The notes under the pieces were generated by a model. The model saw only the letters and a list, made by a program, of their open reading frames with translations. It did no database searches and was not told where the DNA came from. A DNA stretch of 56,885 bases from Pseudomonadota bacterium (GTDB lineage Bacteria > Pseudomonadota > Gammaproteobacteria > Burkholderiales > Burkholderiaceae_C), in assembly GCA_021805825.1 (NCBI GenBank), contig JAJZEC010000016.1, positions 1 through 56,885 of the forward strand, given 5' to 3'. Below, piece after piece: positions 49,684-56,885 of this stretch (positions within the stretch are counted from its first letter, which is position 1; each line of letters opens with the position of its first letter). A program made the position numbers and the translations under genes.

Positions 49684-51168
49684 ATGTACTCGCTACCCTT
49701 GCTGAGCCTTTCCATCTGGACGCCCATCGCCTTCGGCATCCTGATCCTGCTGCTCGGGCGCGACAGCCGAGCCGACACCGTGCGCTGGCTGGCGCTGCTC
49801 GGCGCCGTGGTGTCGCTGCTCATCACCATTCCGATCGTGACGGGCTTCAATCCCACGCTGTCGGGCATGCAGTTCGTCGAGCACACGCCGTGGATCGAGC
49901 CATTCAACATCCAGTACCAGCTCGGCGTCGACGGCATCTCTCTGTGGTTCGTGCCTCTGACCGCGTTCATCACCGTGATCACGGTGATCGCCGGATGGGA
50001 GGTGATCACCGAGCGCGTGGCGCTGTACATGGCTTCGTTCCTGATCCTGTCGGGGTTGATGATCGGCGTGTTCTGCGCGGTCGACGCCATGCTGTTCTAC
50101 GTATTCTTCGAGGCCACGCTGATCCCGATGTACCTGATCATCGGCATCTGGGGTGGCCAGCGCAGGGTCTACGCGGCGTTCAAGTTCTTCCTCTACACCC
50201 TGCTGGGCTCGCTGCTGATGCTGGTGGCGCTGCTGTACCTTTACGGCGCGTCCGGCGGCAGCTTCAACATCCTCGACTGGTACACGGTACCGCTGTCGCG
50301 CACCGCGCAGATCCTGTTGTTCGTGGCGTTCTTCGCGGCCTTCGCGGTGAAGATTCCGATGTGGCCGGTGCACACCTGGCTGCCCGACGCGCACGTCGAG
50401 GCCCCCACCGGCGGCTCGATCGTGCTGGCGGCCATCATGCTCAAGCTCGGTGCCTACGGTTTCGTGCGCTTCGTGCTGCCGATCGTCCCCGACGCCAGTC
50501 GCGAGCTGGCGCCGCTGGTCATCACCCTGTCGGTGATCGCGGTGATTTACATCGGACTGGTCGCGCTGGTGCAGACCGACATGAAGAAGCTTGTGGCCTA
50601 TTCGTCGATTGCCCACATGGGATTCGTCACGCTGGGGTTCTTCCTGTTCTCCAACCTCGGTGTCGAGGGAGGCCTGGTGCAGATGATCTCCCACGGCTTC
50701 GTCTCCGGCGCGATGTTCCTGGGCATCGGCGTGCTGTACGACCGCATGCACACGCGGGCGATCGCCGACTATGGTGGAGTGACCAGCAAGATGCCGCATT
50801 TCGCCGCCTTCGCGGTGCTGTTCGCGATGGCCAATGCCGGTCTGCCGGGAACCAGCGGCTTCGTCGGAGAGTGGATGGTCATCCTGGCCGCGGTGCGCCA
50901 CGATTTCTGGCTCGGCTTGCTGGCAGCGACGACGTTGATCCTCGCGGCCGGCTATACGCTGTGGATGGTCAAGCGGGTGTTCTTCGGCCCGGTGCGCAAC
51001 GCGCACGTGCAGGCTCTGACCGACATCAGCAAGCGTGAATTCCTGATTCTTGCGCTGCTGGCCGCCGGCACCCTGTGGTTCGGCCTGTACCCCAGGTTCT
51101 TCACCGATCCGATGCAAAGCAGCGTCGCCCACCTGCTGCAGCACGTGGCGGCATCGAAACTGCAGTAA
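49684..51168 (+). CDS. nuoM: NADH-quinone oxidoreductase subunit M
   Basis: 494 residues, ~14 helices, antiporter-like proton channel. Visible: FYVFFEATLIPMYLIIGIWG with the key Glu, KIPMWPVHTWLPDAHVEAPT with the key Lys, GSIVLAAIMLKLGAYGFVRF and AYSSIAHMGFVTLGFFLF. Starts 30 bp after nuoL. Confidence 0.98.
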   Translation: MYSLPLLSLSIWTPIAFGILILLLGRDSRADTVRWLALLGAVVSLLITIPIVTGFNPTLSGMQFVEHTPWIEPFNIQYQLGVDGISLWFVPLTAFITVITVIAGWEVITERVALYMASFLILSGLMIGVFCAVDAMLFYVFFEATLIPMYLIIGIWGGQRRVYAAFKFFLYTLLGSLLMLVALLYLYGASGGSFNILDWYTVPLSRTAQILLFVAFFAAFAVKIPMWPVHTWLPDAHVEAPTGGSIVLAAIMLKLGAYGFVRFVLPIVPDASRELAPLVITLSVIAVIYIGLVALVQTDMKKLVAYSSIAHMGFVTLGFFLFSNLGVEGGLVQMISHGFVSGAMFLGIGVLYDRMHTRAIADYGGVTSKMPHFAAFAVLFAMANAGLPGTSGFVGEWMVILAAVRHDFWLGLLAATTLILAAGYTLWMVKRVFFGPVRNAHVQALTDISKREFLILALLAAGTLWFGLYPRFFTDPMQSSVAHLLQHVAASKLQ

Positions 51169-51183
51169 GACGCGAAGCTCATC

Positions 51184-52644
51184 ATGAACTGGATTGCGGT
51201 CTACCCCGAGATGTTCCTGCTGGTCATGGCGTCGGTCGTCATGCTGGTGGATGTGTTCGTCAACGATCCCGAGCATCGCGCCGCCTACGGGCTGAGCGTG
51301 CTGGCGCTGGTCGTGCTGGTCGTGCTGGGATCGATGTTCTACCTGCAGGACGGGCGGCTGCTGGCGATGCAGCGCATGGTGTCCTACGACCCGATGTCCA
51401 ACCTGCTGAAGATGTTCGCCGCGCTGGCCACGCTGGGCGCGCTGGTCTACGGACGGCGCTACGCACTGGATCGCGGCATGTGGGGGGGCGAGCTGTTCTC
51501 GCTGGCGCTGTTCTCGCTGCTCGGCCAGTTCATCATGATCTCGGCCAACAACCTGTTGATGGTGTACCTGGGGCTGGAGCTGATGTCGCTTTCGCTGTAC
51601 GCGCTGGTGGCGCTGCGGCGTGACTCGGCGCTGGCCACCGAGGCGGCGATGAAGTATTTCGTGCTGGGTGCGCTGGCCTCGGGCTTCCTGCTCTACGGCA
51701 TGAGCCTGGTGTATGGCGCCACCGGTTCGCTGGATCTGAGCGTGATCTACCACGCCGCGGCCTTCGAGCCCATCGACCGCGCGGTGCTGGTGATGGGGGT
51801 GGTGTTCCTGGTCGCCGGCGTGGCCTTCAAGTTCGGCGCGGCGCCGTTCCATATGTGGATCCCCGACGTCTACCAGGGCGCGCCCACGGTGGTCGTGCTG
51901 CTGGTGGCGGCAGCGCCCAAGCTGGCGGCCTTCGCGATGGCCATGCGCCTGCTCGTGCTGGGCATGTTCCCGCTGGCCGTGGACTGGCAGCAGATGGTGA
52001 TGCTGCTGGCCATCGCCTCCCTGGTCGTCGGCAACCTGGCGGCCATCGCGCAGACCAACCTCAAGCGCATGCTGGCGTACTCGACCATTGCGCAGATCGG
52101 CTTCGTGCTGCTCGGGCTGATGTCGGGTATGGTGCATGGCAATGGCATGTCGTCGTCGCAGGCCTACGGCGCGACCATGTTCTATCTGCTGGTCTACGTC
52201 CTCAGCACCCTGGGAACCTTCGGCATCGTGATGTTCCTGGCCCACGAGGGCTTCGAGGCCGAGGAACTGGCTGATTTCGCCGGCCTGGGCAAGACCCACC
52301 CCTGGCTGGCCGGGATCATGACCTTCCTGATGTTCTCGCTGGCCGGCATTCCGCCGTTCGCCGGCTTCTACGCCAAGTTTGTCGTGCTGCAGTCGCTGCT
52401 GGCGACCGGGCGCATCTGGCTGGTCGTGGTCGCGGTGCTGCTGTCGGTGATCGGGGCCTTCTACTATCTGCGGCTGGTGAAGATCATGTACTTCGACGCC
52501 CCGACGCGCGAGCACAAGGTGCGCGCCTCGGGTTCGGCCTGGGCGCTGATGTCCGTCAACGGCCTGGCCGTGCTGCTGCTGGGGATCGTGCCCGGCGGGC
52601 TGATGACCCTGTGCTACCAGGCCATCACCAACACCCTGCGCTGA
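51184..52644 (+). CDS. nuoN: NADH-quinone oxidoreductase subunit N
   Basis: 486 residues, ~14 helices, third antiporter-like channel. Visible: NNLLMVYLGLELMSLSLYAL, FKFGAAPFHMWIPDVYQGAP and AYSTIAQIGFVLLGLMSGM, plus the C-terminal IPPFAGFYAKFVVLQSLL. Last structural gene of complex I here. Confidence 0.98.
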   Translation: MNWIAVYPEMFLLVMASVVMLVDVFVNDPEHRAAYGLSVLALVVLVVLGSMFYLQDGRLLAMQRMVSYDPMSNLLKMFAALATLGALVYGRRYALDRGMWGGELFSLALFSLLGQFIMISANNLLMVYLGLELMSLSLYALVALRRDSALATEAAMKYFVLGALASGFLLYGMSLVYGATGSLDLSVIYHAAAFEPIDRAVLVMGVVFLVAGVAFKFGAAPFHMWIPDVYQGAPTVVVLLVAAAPKLAAFAMAMRLLVLGMFPLAVDWQQMVMLLAIASLVVGNLAAIAQTNLKRMLAYSTIAQIGFVLLGLMSGMVHGNGMSSSQAYGATMFYLLVYVLSTLGTFGIVMFLAHEGFEAEELADFAGLGKTHPWLAGIMTFLMFSLAGIPPFAGFYAKFVVLQSLLATGRIWLVVVAVLLSVIGAFYYLRLVKIMYFDAPTREHKVRASGSAWALMSVNGLAVLLLGIVPGGLMTLCYQAITNTLR

Positions 52645-52648
52645 AAGC

Positions 52649-52951
52649 ATGCAATCCTCCGCGGTCTGGCTGGTTCTGGTTCTGGCGCTGTTCGGTGCCA
52701 ACGCGCCCTTCGTGTCCGATCGATTCTTCCTGGCCATGCCGCTGAAGGCGCACAAGGCGTGGTGGATGCGCGTGCTCGAACTGCTGGTGCTGTACTTCGT
52801 GGTCGGCGGTATCTCGCGTGCGCTGGAACAGCGCCTGGGGCAGGTCGCTCCTCAGCACTGGGAGTTCTACGTCGTCTCCCTGGCGATGTTCCTGGTGCTG
52901 GCCTTCCCCGGTTTCGTGCTGCGCTACCTGGTGCGGCGCGCGCCGGGCTGA
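52649..52951 (+). CDS. DUF2818-family membrane protein
   Basis: 100 residues with about three hydrophobic helices (~3-25, ~43-60, ~70-92). ANAPFVSDRFFLAMPLKAHK and WWMRVLELLVLYFVVGG match DUF2818, which follows nuoN in betaproteobacteria. It starts 4 bp after nuoN and must be co-transcribed. A role in complex I assembly or stability is plausible from position but unproved. Confidence 0.9.
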   Translation: MQSSAVWLVLVLALFGANAPFVSDRFFLAMPLKAHKAWWMRVLELLVLYFVVGGISRALEQRLGQVAPQHWEFYVVSLAMFLVLAFPGFVLRYLVRRAPG

Positions 52952-52972
52952 GCGCCCGCGCAGCGTCCGGCG

Positions 52973-53572
52973 ATGAGCCGCCAGCCGCCGCAGCCGTCCG
53001 CGCTGCAGGAGACCACGCTGTCCTCCGAGGGGGTGTTCGAGGGACGATTCCTGCGCGTTTGGCGCGACACCGTGCGCCTGCCCGACGGCGCGCAGGCCCA
53101 GCGGGAATACATCAAGCATTCCGGCGCGGTGATGGTGATCCCGCTGCTGGACAACGGTCGGGTGCTGATGGAGCGCCAGTGGCGCACCCCGATGCGCCGG
53201 GTGATGATCGAATTCCCCGCCGGCAAGCTCGATCCAGGCGAGAGCTGGATGGCCTGCGCGGCCCGCGAACTGCGGGAGGAAACCGGCTACAGCGCCGCGC
53301 AATGGGCCTACATCGGCGGCATCAACAACGCGATCTCCTACTCCGACGAGGTCATCCACCTGGCCTTCGCCCGCGGCCTGCGGCCTGGTTCGGCGCAGCT
53401 CGACGCGCATGAATTCCTCGAAGTGTTCGAGGCCGAACCGGCCCAGTTGCTCGAATGGGTGCGCAGCGGCGTGGTCACCGACGTGAAGACGGTGATCGGC
53501 TCCTTCTGGCTGGACAAGCTGCTCGGCGACCAATGGCCGCTGGCCTGGCGCAGCGCCGACGCCACCGATTGA
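52973..53572 (+). CDS. NUDIX hydrolase, ADP-ribose pyrophosphatase type
   Basis: 199 residues. The Nudix box GKLDPGESWMACAARELREE continuing TGY fits GX5EX7REUXEEXGU exactly. EFPAGKLDPGE with the downstream acidic stretch is typical of the ADP-ribose/NADH-cleaving group. Hydrolyses nucleoside diphosphate derivatives; likely a housecleaning enzyme for ADP-ribose. It is 21 bp after DUF2818, at the end of the nuo transcription unit, which fits NAD-metabolite turnover. Confidence 0.92.
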   Translation: MSRQPPQPSALQETTLSSEGVFEGRFLRVWRDTVRLPDGAQAQREYIKHSGAVMVIPLLDNGRVLMERQWRTPMRRVMIEFPAGKLDPGESWMACAARELREETGYSAAQWAYIGGINNAISYSDEVIHLAFARGLRPGSAQLDAHEFLEVFEAEPAQLLEWVRSGVVTDVKTVIGSFWLDKLLGDQWPLAWRSADATD

Positions 53573-53614
53573 GCGCGACGCCCGGGACATCCCGGATGGT
53601 CAGGCTGGCCTGCT

Positions 53615-53656
53615 CCCTATACAGTAGGGGGTTTAAGATGTAAAATTCAGTTACAT
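53615..53656. promoter_or_regulatory. AT-rich operator-like region before the HTH regulator
   Basis: In a GC-rich setting, 53628-53658 is AT-rich and holds ATGTAA-N7-TTACAT (53638-53656), a 19-bp perfect inverted repeat. Just before it stands CCCTA-TACAG-TAGGG (53615-53629). The possible -10 elements overlap the ATGTAA repeat. The location, ~110 bp upstream of an XRE-type gene, suggests autoregulation. Confidence 0.5.
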
Positions 53657-53765
53657 GCCGGCGGCCGACCTCCCTGCGACCGCGAGGGCGCGGCGCCCTG
53701 ACCTGGACAGTCTGCAATGCCCGGCGGATGCGGCCGCTCCGCCCGGTTCTCGAAGGAGTCGGGCC

Positions 53766-54170
53766 ATGGAAACTTTGCGCGAAATCCGCAGGCAGCGCCT
53801 GCGACGGCTGCTGGCCACGCAGTTCGCCGGGCGCGGTGGGCAGAGCCAGCTCGCGCGCGCCCTGGGGCGGCAGAGCGGTTACCTGTCGCGCTGCCTCAGC
53901 GGGGACAAGGCCATTGGCGAGGACTTTGCCCGCCACATCGAGCAGGAGCTGCGCCTGCCGCGCTACTGGCTCGATGGCGCGCACCTGGAAGGGCAGGCCC
54001 TCGGGGAGGAGCAGGTCGCGCTGCTCGAGCGCTTCGCCGCGTTGACCCCGACCCAGCGCCGCGAGCTCCTTGCCGAGCTCGACGGATTGCGCATGCGCAA
54101 CCAGGAAATCTTCGAGCACCTGCGCGAGCATCCGCTGGCGCTGGCCGACACCCTGCGGCCCCCTGGCTAA
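53766..54170 (+). CDS. Small helix-turn-helix regulator (XRE/Cro-CI-like)
   Basis: 134 residues. Helix-turn-helix region ~20-60: GQSQLARALGRQSGYLSRCL followed by SGDKAIGEDFARHIEQEL and LPRYWLD. This last part resembles the N-terminal domain of phage CI-type repressors. The C-terminal half is a Leu/Glu/Arg-rich helix (LTPTQRRELLAELDGLR) probably for dimerisation; there is no peptidase (S24) domain. AAGGAG lies 7 nt before ATG 53766. An operator-like repeat stands upstream. Likely an autoregulated regulator; its targets may be adjacent or elsewhere. Confidence 0.75.
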   Translation: METLREIRRQRLRRLLATQFAGRGGQSQLARALGRQSGYLSRCLSGDKAIGEDFARHIEQELRLPRYWLDGAHLEGQALGEEQVALLERFAALTPTQRRELLAELDGLRMRNQEIFEHLREHPLALADTLRPPG

Positions 54171-54544
54171 GGGAATTGCGCCCCGCGTGGGCGGCGCAGC
54201 AGCTGCTCGAGCCTCCAGCAGAAGCCGGCGAAGAGGCCGTGGCCCAGTTCGGGCCGCCCGAGGGCCTGCGCTGCACCCTGGATGTGGTCGAGCAGCAGCG
54301 CCAGACCGTGCGGGCCGTCGTGCCGCGCGCAGTGCTCGTCGACCATGCCGGCCAGGGTCTCGCCCAGCGTGAAGGCGCGGCCGTAGGCCCCTTGGCCGCT
54401 GCCATCCGGCGTGTGCAACTGCAGCGCGCGCAGGGTGTCGTCGACCCAGCGCATCCACGTTGCGCAGCCGGCCGGGCAGGGGATGGGCGCCGCATCCGGT
54501 TGTGCGCCTGTGGAGGGGGAAGCGCGTGGAAGGTCGCTATGCAT
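54167..54544 (-). CDS. Hypothetical protein (125 aa), convergent with the regulator
   Basis: The reading frame from ATG 54544 is plausibly coding: a Pro/Ser-rich start with two Cys (PCPAGCATW), then a largely helical stretch with TLAGMVDEHCARHDGPHGLA, LLLDHIQGAAQALGRPELGH and CWRLEQLLRRP. I do not recognise the family. It overlaps the HTH gene stop by 4 bp tail-to-tail. The frame is open far upstream, but only as an antisense shadow of the comEC region, so the short form is preferred. Cys/His content could bind a metal. Confidence 0.5.
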   Translation of the reverse strand: MHSDLPRASPSTGAQPDAAPIPCPAGCATWMRWVDDTLRALQLHTPDGSGQGAYGRAFTLGETLAGMVDEHCARHDGPHGLALLLDHIQGAAQALGRPELGHGLFAGFCWRLEQLLRRPRGAQFP

Positions 54545-54919
54545 CTTGTGGTGCGCCGGTCTGGATCGGCCGGCGATGGCCGTGTGCTTTGTCCTCAGCT
54601 TAATCCAGCATCGGCCCCTTTGCCTTGCGCGCAAGTCAAACGCAACAAAAAGGTAAAAAGCTGCAAGGAATGCGTGCAACTGCAGGGCACTGCCGGTACG
54701 GATCCGCAGGGCGGAACATGCCGCGAGCGCCCATCGGCGAAGGCCTGGATCACAGCCGCGGCGATCCCGTATACACCTTGGAGTACGCAATCGAGCGCGC
54801 GTTCCGCGTCGGGGAGGCATCTGGATTTCCAGACATGAGAACAACATGATGTGCGGGTGCATGAACCCGCCCGGTGGCGGCCGCTTCTGCGCGGATCGGA
54901 TGCATGCAGGGAAAACACG
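54545..54919. other. 375-bp divergent intergenic region
   Basis: It separates the 125-aa unknown (-) from the GGDEF-like gene (+). It holds a 12-bp palindrome CTTGCGCGCAAG (54624-54635), an A-rich stretch (AACAAAAAGGTAAAAAG, ~54643-54660) likely to contain promoters, and a GTATAC palindrome around 54771. A short plus-strand frame (54625-54849) is open but shows no family resemblance, and I do not call it a gene. Confidence 0.55.
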
Positions 54920-55615
54920 ATGGAAGAATCGGGACGCAGGCCGGAAGGACTCGGGTGGGGCGCGGCGACTCGACTCGTCGAGACCGTGTTCGGGGCCGTG
55001 CGCCGGCGCAGCCCGCAGGGGGCCCAGCCTGCCTGGCTGCTGCTGCGCGATCCGCTGACCGGCCTGTACAGCCGCGACGCCCTGCTGCGGAGCATGGCGC
55101 GGGAGATTGCCGTGGCCCCGATGCGCGCGCCCCGGAGTGCGCTGCTCCTGGTGGCGGTCGACGGCATCGGCGCGGCGCAGGATCGCTGGGGTGGCGAAGC
55201 GGCCGACTCGTTGCGTTACAGCAGCGCGGTGCGCTTGCGTGAGCGCTTGCGCGACGCGCAGTGCCTGTCTCGCGTCGGCAGCGCCGAATATGCGCTGCTG
55301 CTCCACGGTGTGGACGGTGCCCACGGTGCGGCGCGGATGCAGCGGCTGCTCGGCGCGGTGCGGCTGGCGCTGCAAACCCCCAGCGCCAGTGCTTGCGGTA
55401 TCTCGCACTGCTGCGATCGCCCGTTGCGCTTTGGTTGGGCGCTGCTGAGGGCGGCCGTGCCGGCGCCACGGGCGCTGGACGCCGCGTACCGCGCGCTGCG
55501 CGTCCTGCCCGCCGGGGCTCTGGCCTGCGCGCCGGCCTGTGCGTCGACCTGTGCCTCGACATGTCCGGGCCCGTCGACGGTGCCTGCGCGCTGCGGCGTG
55601 GCGACGGGCGACTGA
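54920..55615 (+). CDS. Degenerate GGDEF-like domain protein
   Basis: 231 residues. DPLTGLYSRDALLRSM matches the DPLTGLxNR start of GGDEF domains. LLLVAVDGIGAAQDRWGGEA matches the LLxLDxDxFKxxND segment, and SRVGSAEYALLLHG takes the place of R(L/F)GGDEFxxLL. The catalytic loop thus reads GSAEY, lacking the Asp-Glu needed for diguanylate cyclase activity, so a c-di-GMP-synthesising role is unlikely; it could bind a nucleotide or a partner. The C-terminus is Ala/Pro/Cys-rich (several Cys in ~205-220). ATG 54920 has GGGA 8 nt upstream; an in-frame ATG at 54851 lacks one. Confidence 0.65.
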   Translation: MEESGRRPEGLGWGAATRLVETVFGAVRRRSPQGAQPAWLLLRDPLTGLYSRDALLRSMAREIAVAPMRAPRSALLLVAVDGIGAAQDRWGGEAADSLRYSSAVRLRERLRDAQCLSRVGSAEYALLLHGVDGAHGAARMQRLLGAVRLALQTPSASACGISHCCDRPLRFGWALLRAAVPAPRALDAAYRALRVLPAGALACAPACASTCASTCPGPSTVPARCGVATGD

Positions 55616-55726
55616 GCGCCGCGCCTGCGACCGCGGCCCGCGTGGGGTGGCCGCTGCCGCAGGCTGCCCCGGGATCCGCGCAGGGGCACAATCGCCTCCC
55701 CATGTCGAAGGGGGGAGCAAGCGGCG

Positions 55727-56885
55727 ATGCTGCTGCCGGCCTGCGCGATGCTCGTTGGAAGCTGGCTGCACATGCGCCAGGCGGAGCTGTGGCCTGCCGA
55801 GGCCAGTTCCTGCATGGCCGTGTGTGCTGCGCTGGCGCTGGCGGCGTGTGCCTGCCTGCGCGCCCAGCTGCCGGCAGGCAGCCCGCGGCTGCGGTGCACG
55901 CGGGCGCTGCTCGGCGCCTGCGCGCTCGCCGAGCTCTCCTTCGCACTGGCCGGGTGGCGCGCGCTGCCGCGGCTGCGCGACCGTCTGGCGCCGGCGCTGT
56001 GGGGTAGCACGGCGATCGTGCCGGGAATCGTGCAGGGGCTGCCCGCGCGCACGCCTTCCGGACTGCGCCTGGTGTTCGCGCCGCGCCCGCGCACCGCGGG
56101 GCTGCCTTCGAAGCTGCTGGTGTCGTGGCGCGCCGGATCCGCCGCGCCGCGTCTGCGCGCCGGCCAGGCGTGGGTGCTGCCGCTGCGCCTGCGGCCGGTG
56201 CACGGCATGGCCAACCCCGCCGGCTTCGACACCGAACTGTGGCTGTTCGCGCAAGGCATCGGCGGCACCGCCTCGGTGTCCACGGCGCGCGGCCTGGCGC
56301 CGCCGAGCCGCCGCCCGCAGGCCGATCGCGGCGAAGGCTGGCAGCGCCTGCAGGCTCTGCGCGAGCGGCTGCGTCAGCGCATCGCCGCGGCGCTGCCCGC
56401 GCAGGCGCGCGCCGGCACCCTGGCGGCGCTGGCGCTGGGCGACCAGGCGGCGGTGGGTGCGCAGGAGTGGGCGGTCTACCGCGCCACCGGGGTCGCCCAC
56501 CTGATGGCCATTTCCGGCCTGCACATCACCATGCAGGCATGGCTGGCCGGCCTTGCCTGCGCTGCACTCTGGAAGCGTCTGCGCTGGCACGGCAGGCCGC
56601 TGCCGCTGCTGCTGCCCACGCCGGTTCCGGTGGCTGTGGCGCGCCTGCTGGCGGCCACCGGCTACGCAGCCTTGTCGGGGCTCGGCGTGCCGGCGCAGCG
56701 CGCCTTGCTGATGCTGGCCGTGGCCGGCTTGCTGCGGGTGTGGGCCTTGCGCATGCATTGGACGCAGATTCTCGGCGGCGCGCTGTGCGCGGTGCTGGCC
56801 TGGGATCCCTGGGCGGTCGTGCAGCCCGGGCTGTGGCTGTCCTTCGGCGCGGTCGCCGTGCTGCTGCTGGCCGATGCGCCGCGCG
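55727..56885 (+). CDS. comEC: ComEC/Rec2-family DNA-uptake channel, partial at right edge
   Basis: The frame is open from ATG 55727 (GGGGGAG ~10 nt upstream) to the window end, 386 codons. N-terminal membrane helices (~1-75) are followed by an OB-like domain with LRLRPVHGMANPAGFDTELW. The ComEC hallmark is GVAHLMAISGLHITMQ (~254-269), and more membrane helices of the competence domain follow. ComEC forms the inner-membrane channel for transforming DNA. The rest, including any beta-lactamase-like domain, lies outside. Many Burkholderiales keep comEC without known competence. Confidence 0.92.
   Translation, partial: MLLPACAMLVGSWLHMRQAELWPAEASSCMAVCAALALAACACLRAQLPAGSPRLRCTRALLGACALAELSFALAGWRALPRLRDRLAPALWGSTAIVPGIVQGLPARTPSGLRLVFAPRPRTAGLPSKLLVSWRAGSAAPRLRAGQAWVLPLRLRPVHGMANPAGFDTELWLFAQGIGGTASVSTARGLAPPSRRPQADRGEGWQRLQALRERLRQRIAAALPAQARAGTLAALALGDQAAVGAQEWAVYRATGVAHLMAISGLHITMQAWLAGLACAALWKRLRWHGRPLPLLLPTPVPVAVARLLAATGYAALSGLGVPAQRALLMLAVAGLLRVWALRMHWTQILGGALCAVLAWDPWAVVQPGLWLSFGAVAVLLLADAPR

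Noticed and set aside
49693-52755. Minus-strand frame of over 1000 codons opposite nuoM-nuoN
   Set aside because: Shadow ORF; translation is His/Gln/Arg-rich low complexity while the plus strand encodes clear complex I subunits.
54625-54849. Short plus-strand ORF before the GGDEF-like gene
   Set aside because: No ribosome-binding site and no similarity; codons cover the palindrome and A-rich promoter-like stretch.
54545-56758. Minus-strand extension of the 125-aa unknown to 863 codons
   Set aside because: The upstream part lies antisense to comEC and the GGDEF-like gene and is low-complexity; only the last ~125 codons look protein-like.

Overview
The window is G+C-rich chromosomal DNA from a betaproteobacterium, most likely order Burkholderiales. 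This rests on the gene neighbourhoods: secG–tRNA-Leu–nuoA-to-N–DUF2818–NUDIX, hemC-hemD-hemX-hemY, xseB-ispA-dxs beside a Rieske oxygenase and a sulfurtransferase, and DUF2782–thrB–BPSS1780-type protein beside polA. The palindromic repeat between polA and the usp genes also resembles ones I remember from Burkholderiales. Genus cannot be fixed from the sequence.

Left edge (1-1.9 kb) is accessory DNA. It holds a surface-type beta-propeller gene on the minus strand that lacks a proper 5' end, a small phage-type protein joining an HGG/zinc-knuckle-like part to a DUF4224-like part, and a short coding remnant. All abut the 3' end of a tRNA-Leu(CAA) gene, as at the edge of an island integrated at a tRNA. 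From ppc onward the content is core.

1.9-10.5 kb: ppc (-), then hemC, hemD, hemX, hemY (tetrapyrrole synthesis), cysM and a tusA-like gene (sulfur). 10.5-16.7 kb: valS-galU (-) and uvrD (+). 16.7-21.7 kb: DUF2782, thrB and a membrane protein (-), then polA (+). 21.7-28.3 kb: two universal stress proteins, a sulfurtransferase overlapping a Rieske oxygenase gene (-), then xseB-ispA-dxs (+), which feed isoprenoid synthesis. 28.3-32.3 kb: folE2 (+), a 78-bp tandem repeat array, yqeY and rpsU (-), tsaD (+), and a metallophosphoesterase (-). 32.4-37.4 kb: rpsO, pnp (behind a long leader hairpin), a quinone oxidoreductase, tpiA and secG.

37.7-53.6 kb: tRNA-Leu(GAG) and the complete 14-gene nuo operon for NADH:quinone oxidoreductase (complex I), in canonical order, with DUF2818 and an ADP-ribose-pyrophosphatase-type NUDIX gene at its 3' end. 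53.6 kb to the end is less conserved: a small helix-turn-helix regulator with an operator-like inverted repeat, a convergent 125-codon unknown, a protein with a degenerate GGDEF-like domain, and the start of comEC, which runs off the window.

I found no CRISPR array, intact insertion sequence or rRNA. The most interesting signals are the island edge at tRNA-Leu(CAA), the leaderless-type promoter/start arrangement at four genes, the pnp leader fold, the 78-bp double-hairpin repeats, and the regulator/degenerate-GGDEF cluster at the right end. No clearly new multi-gene system is visible; most of the window is ordinary core genome.
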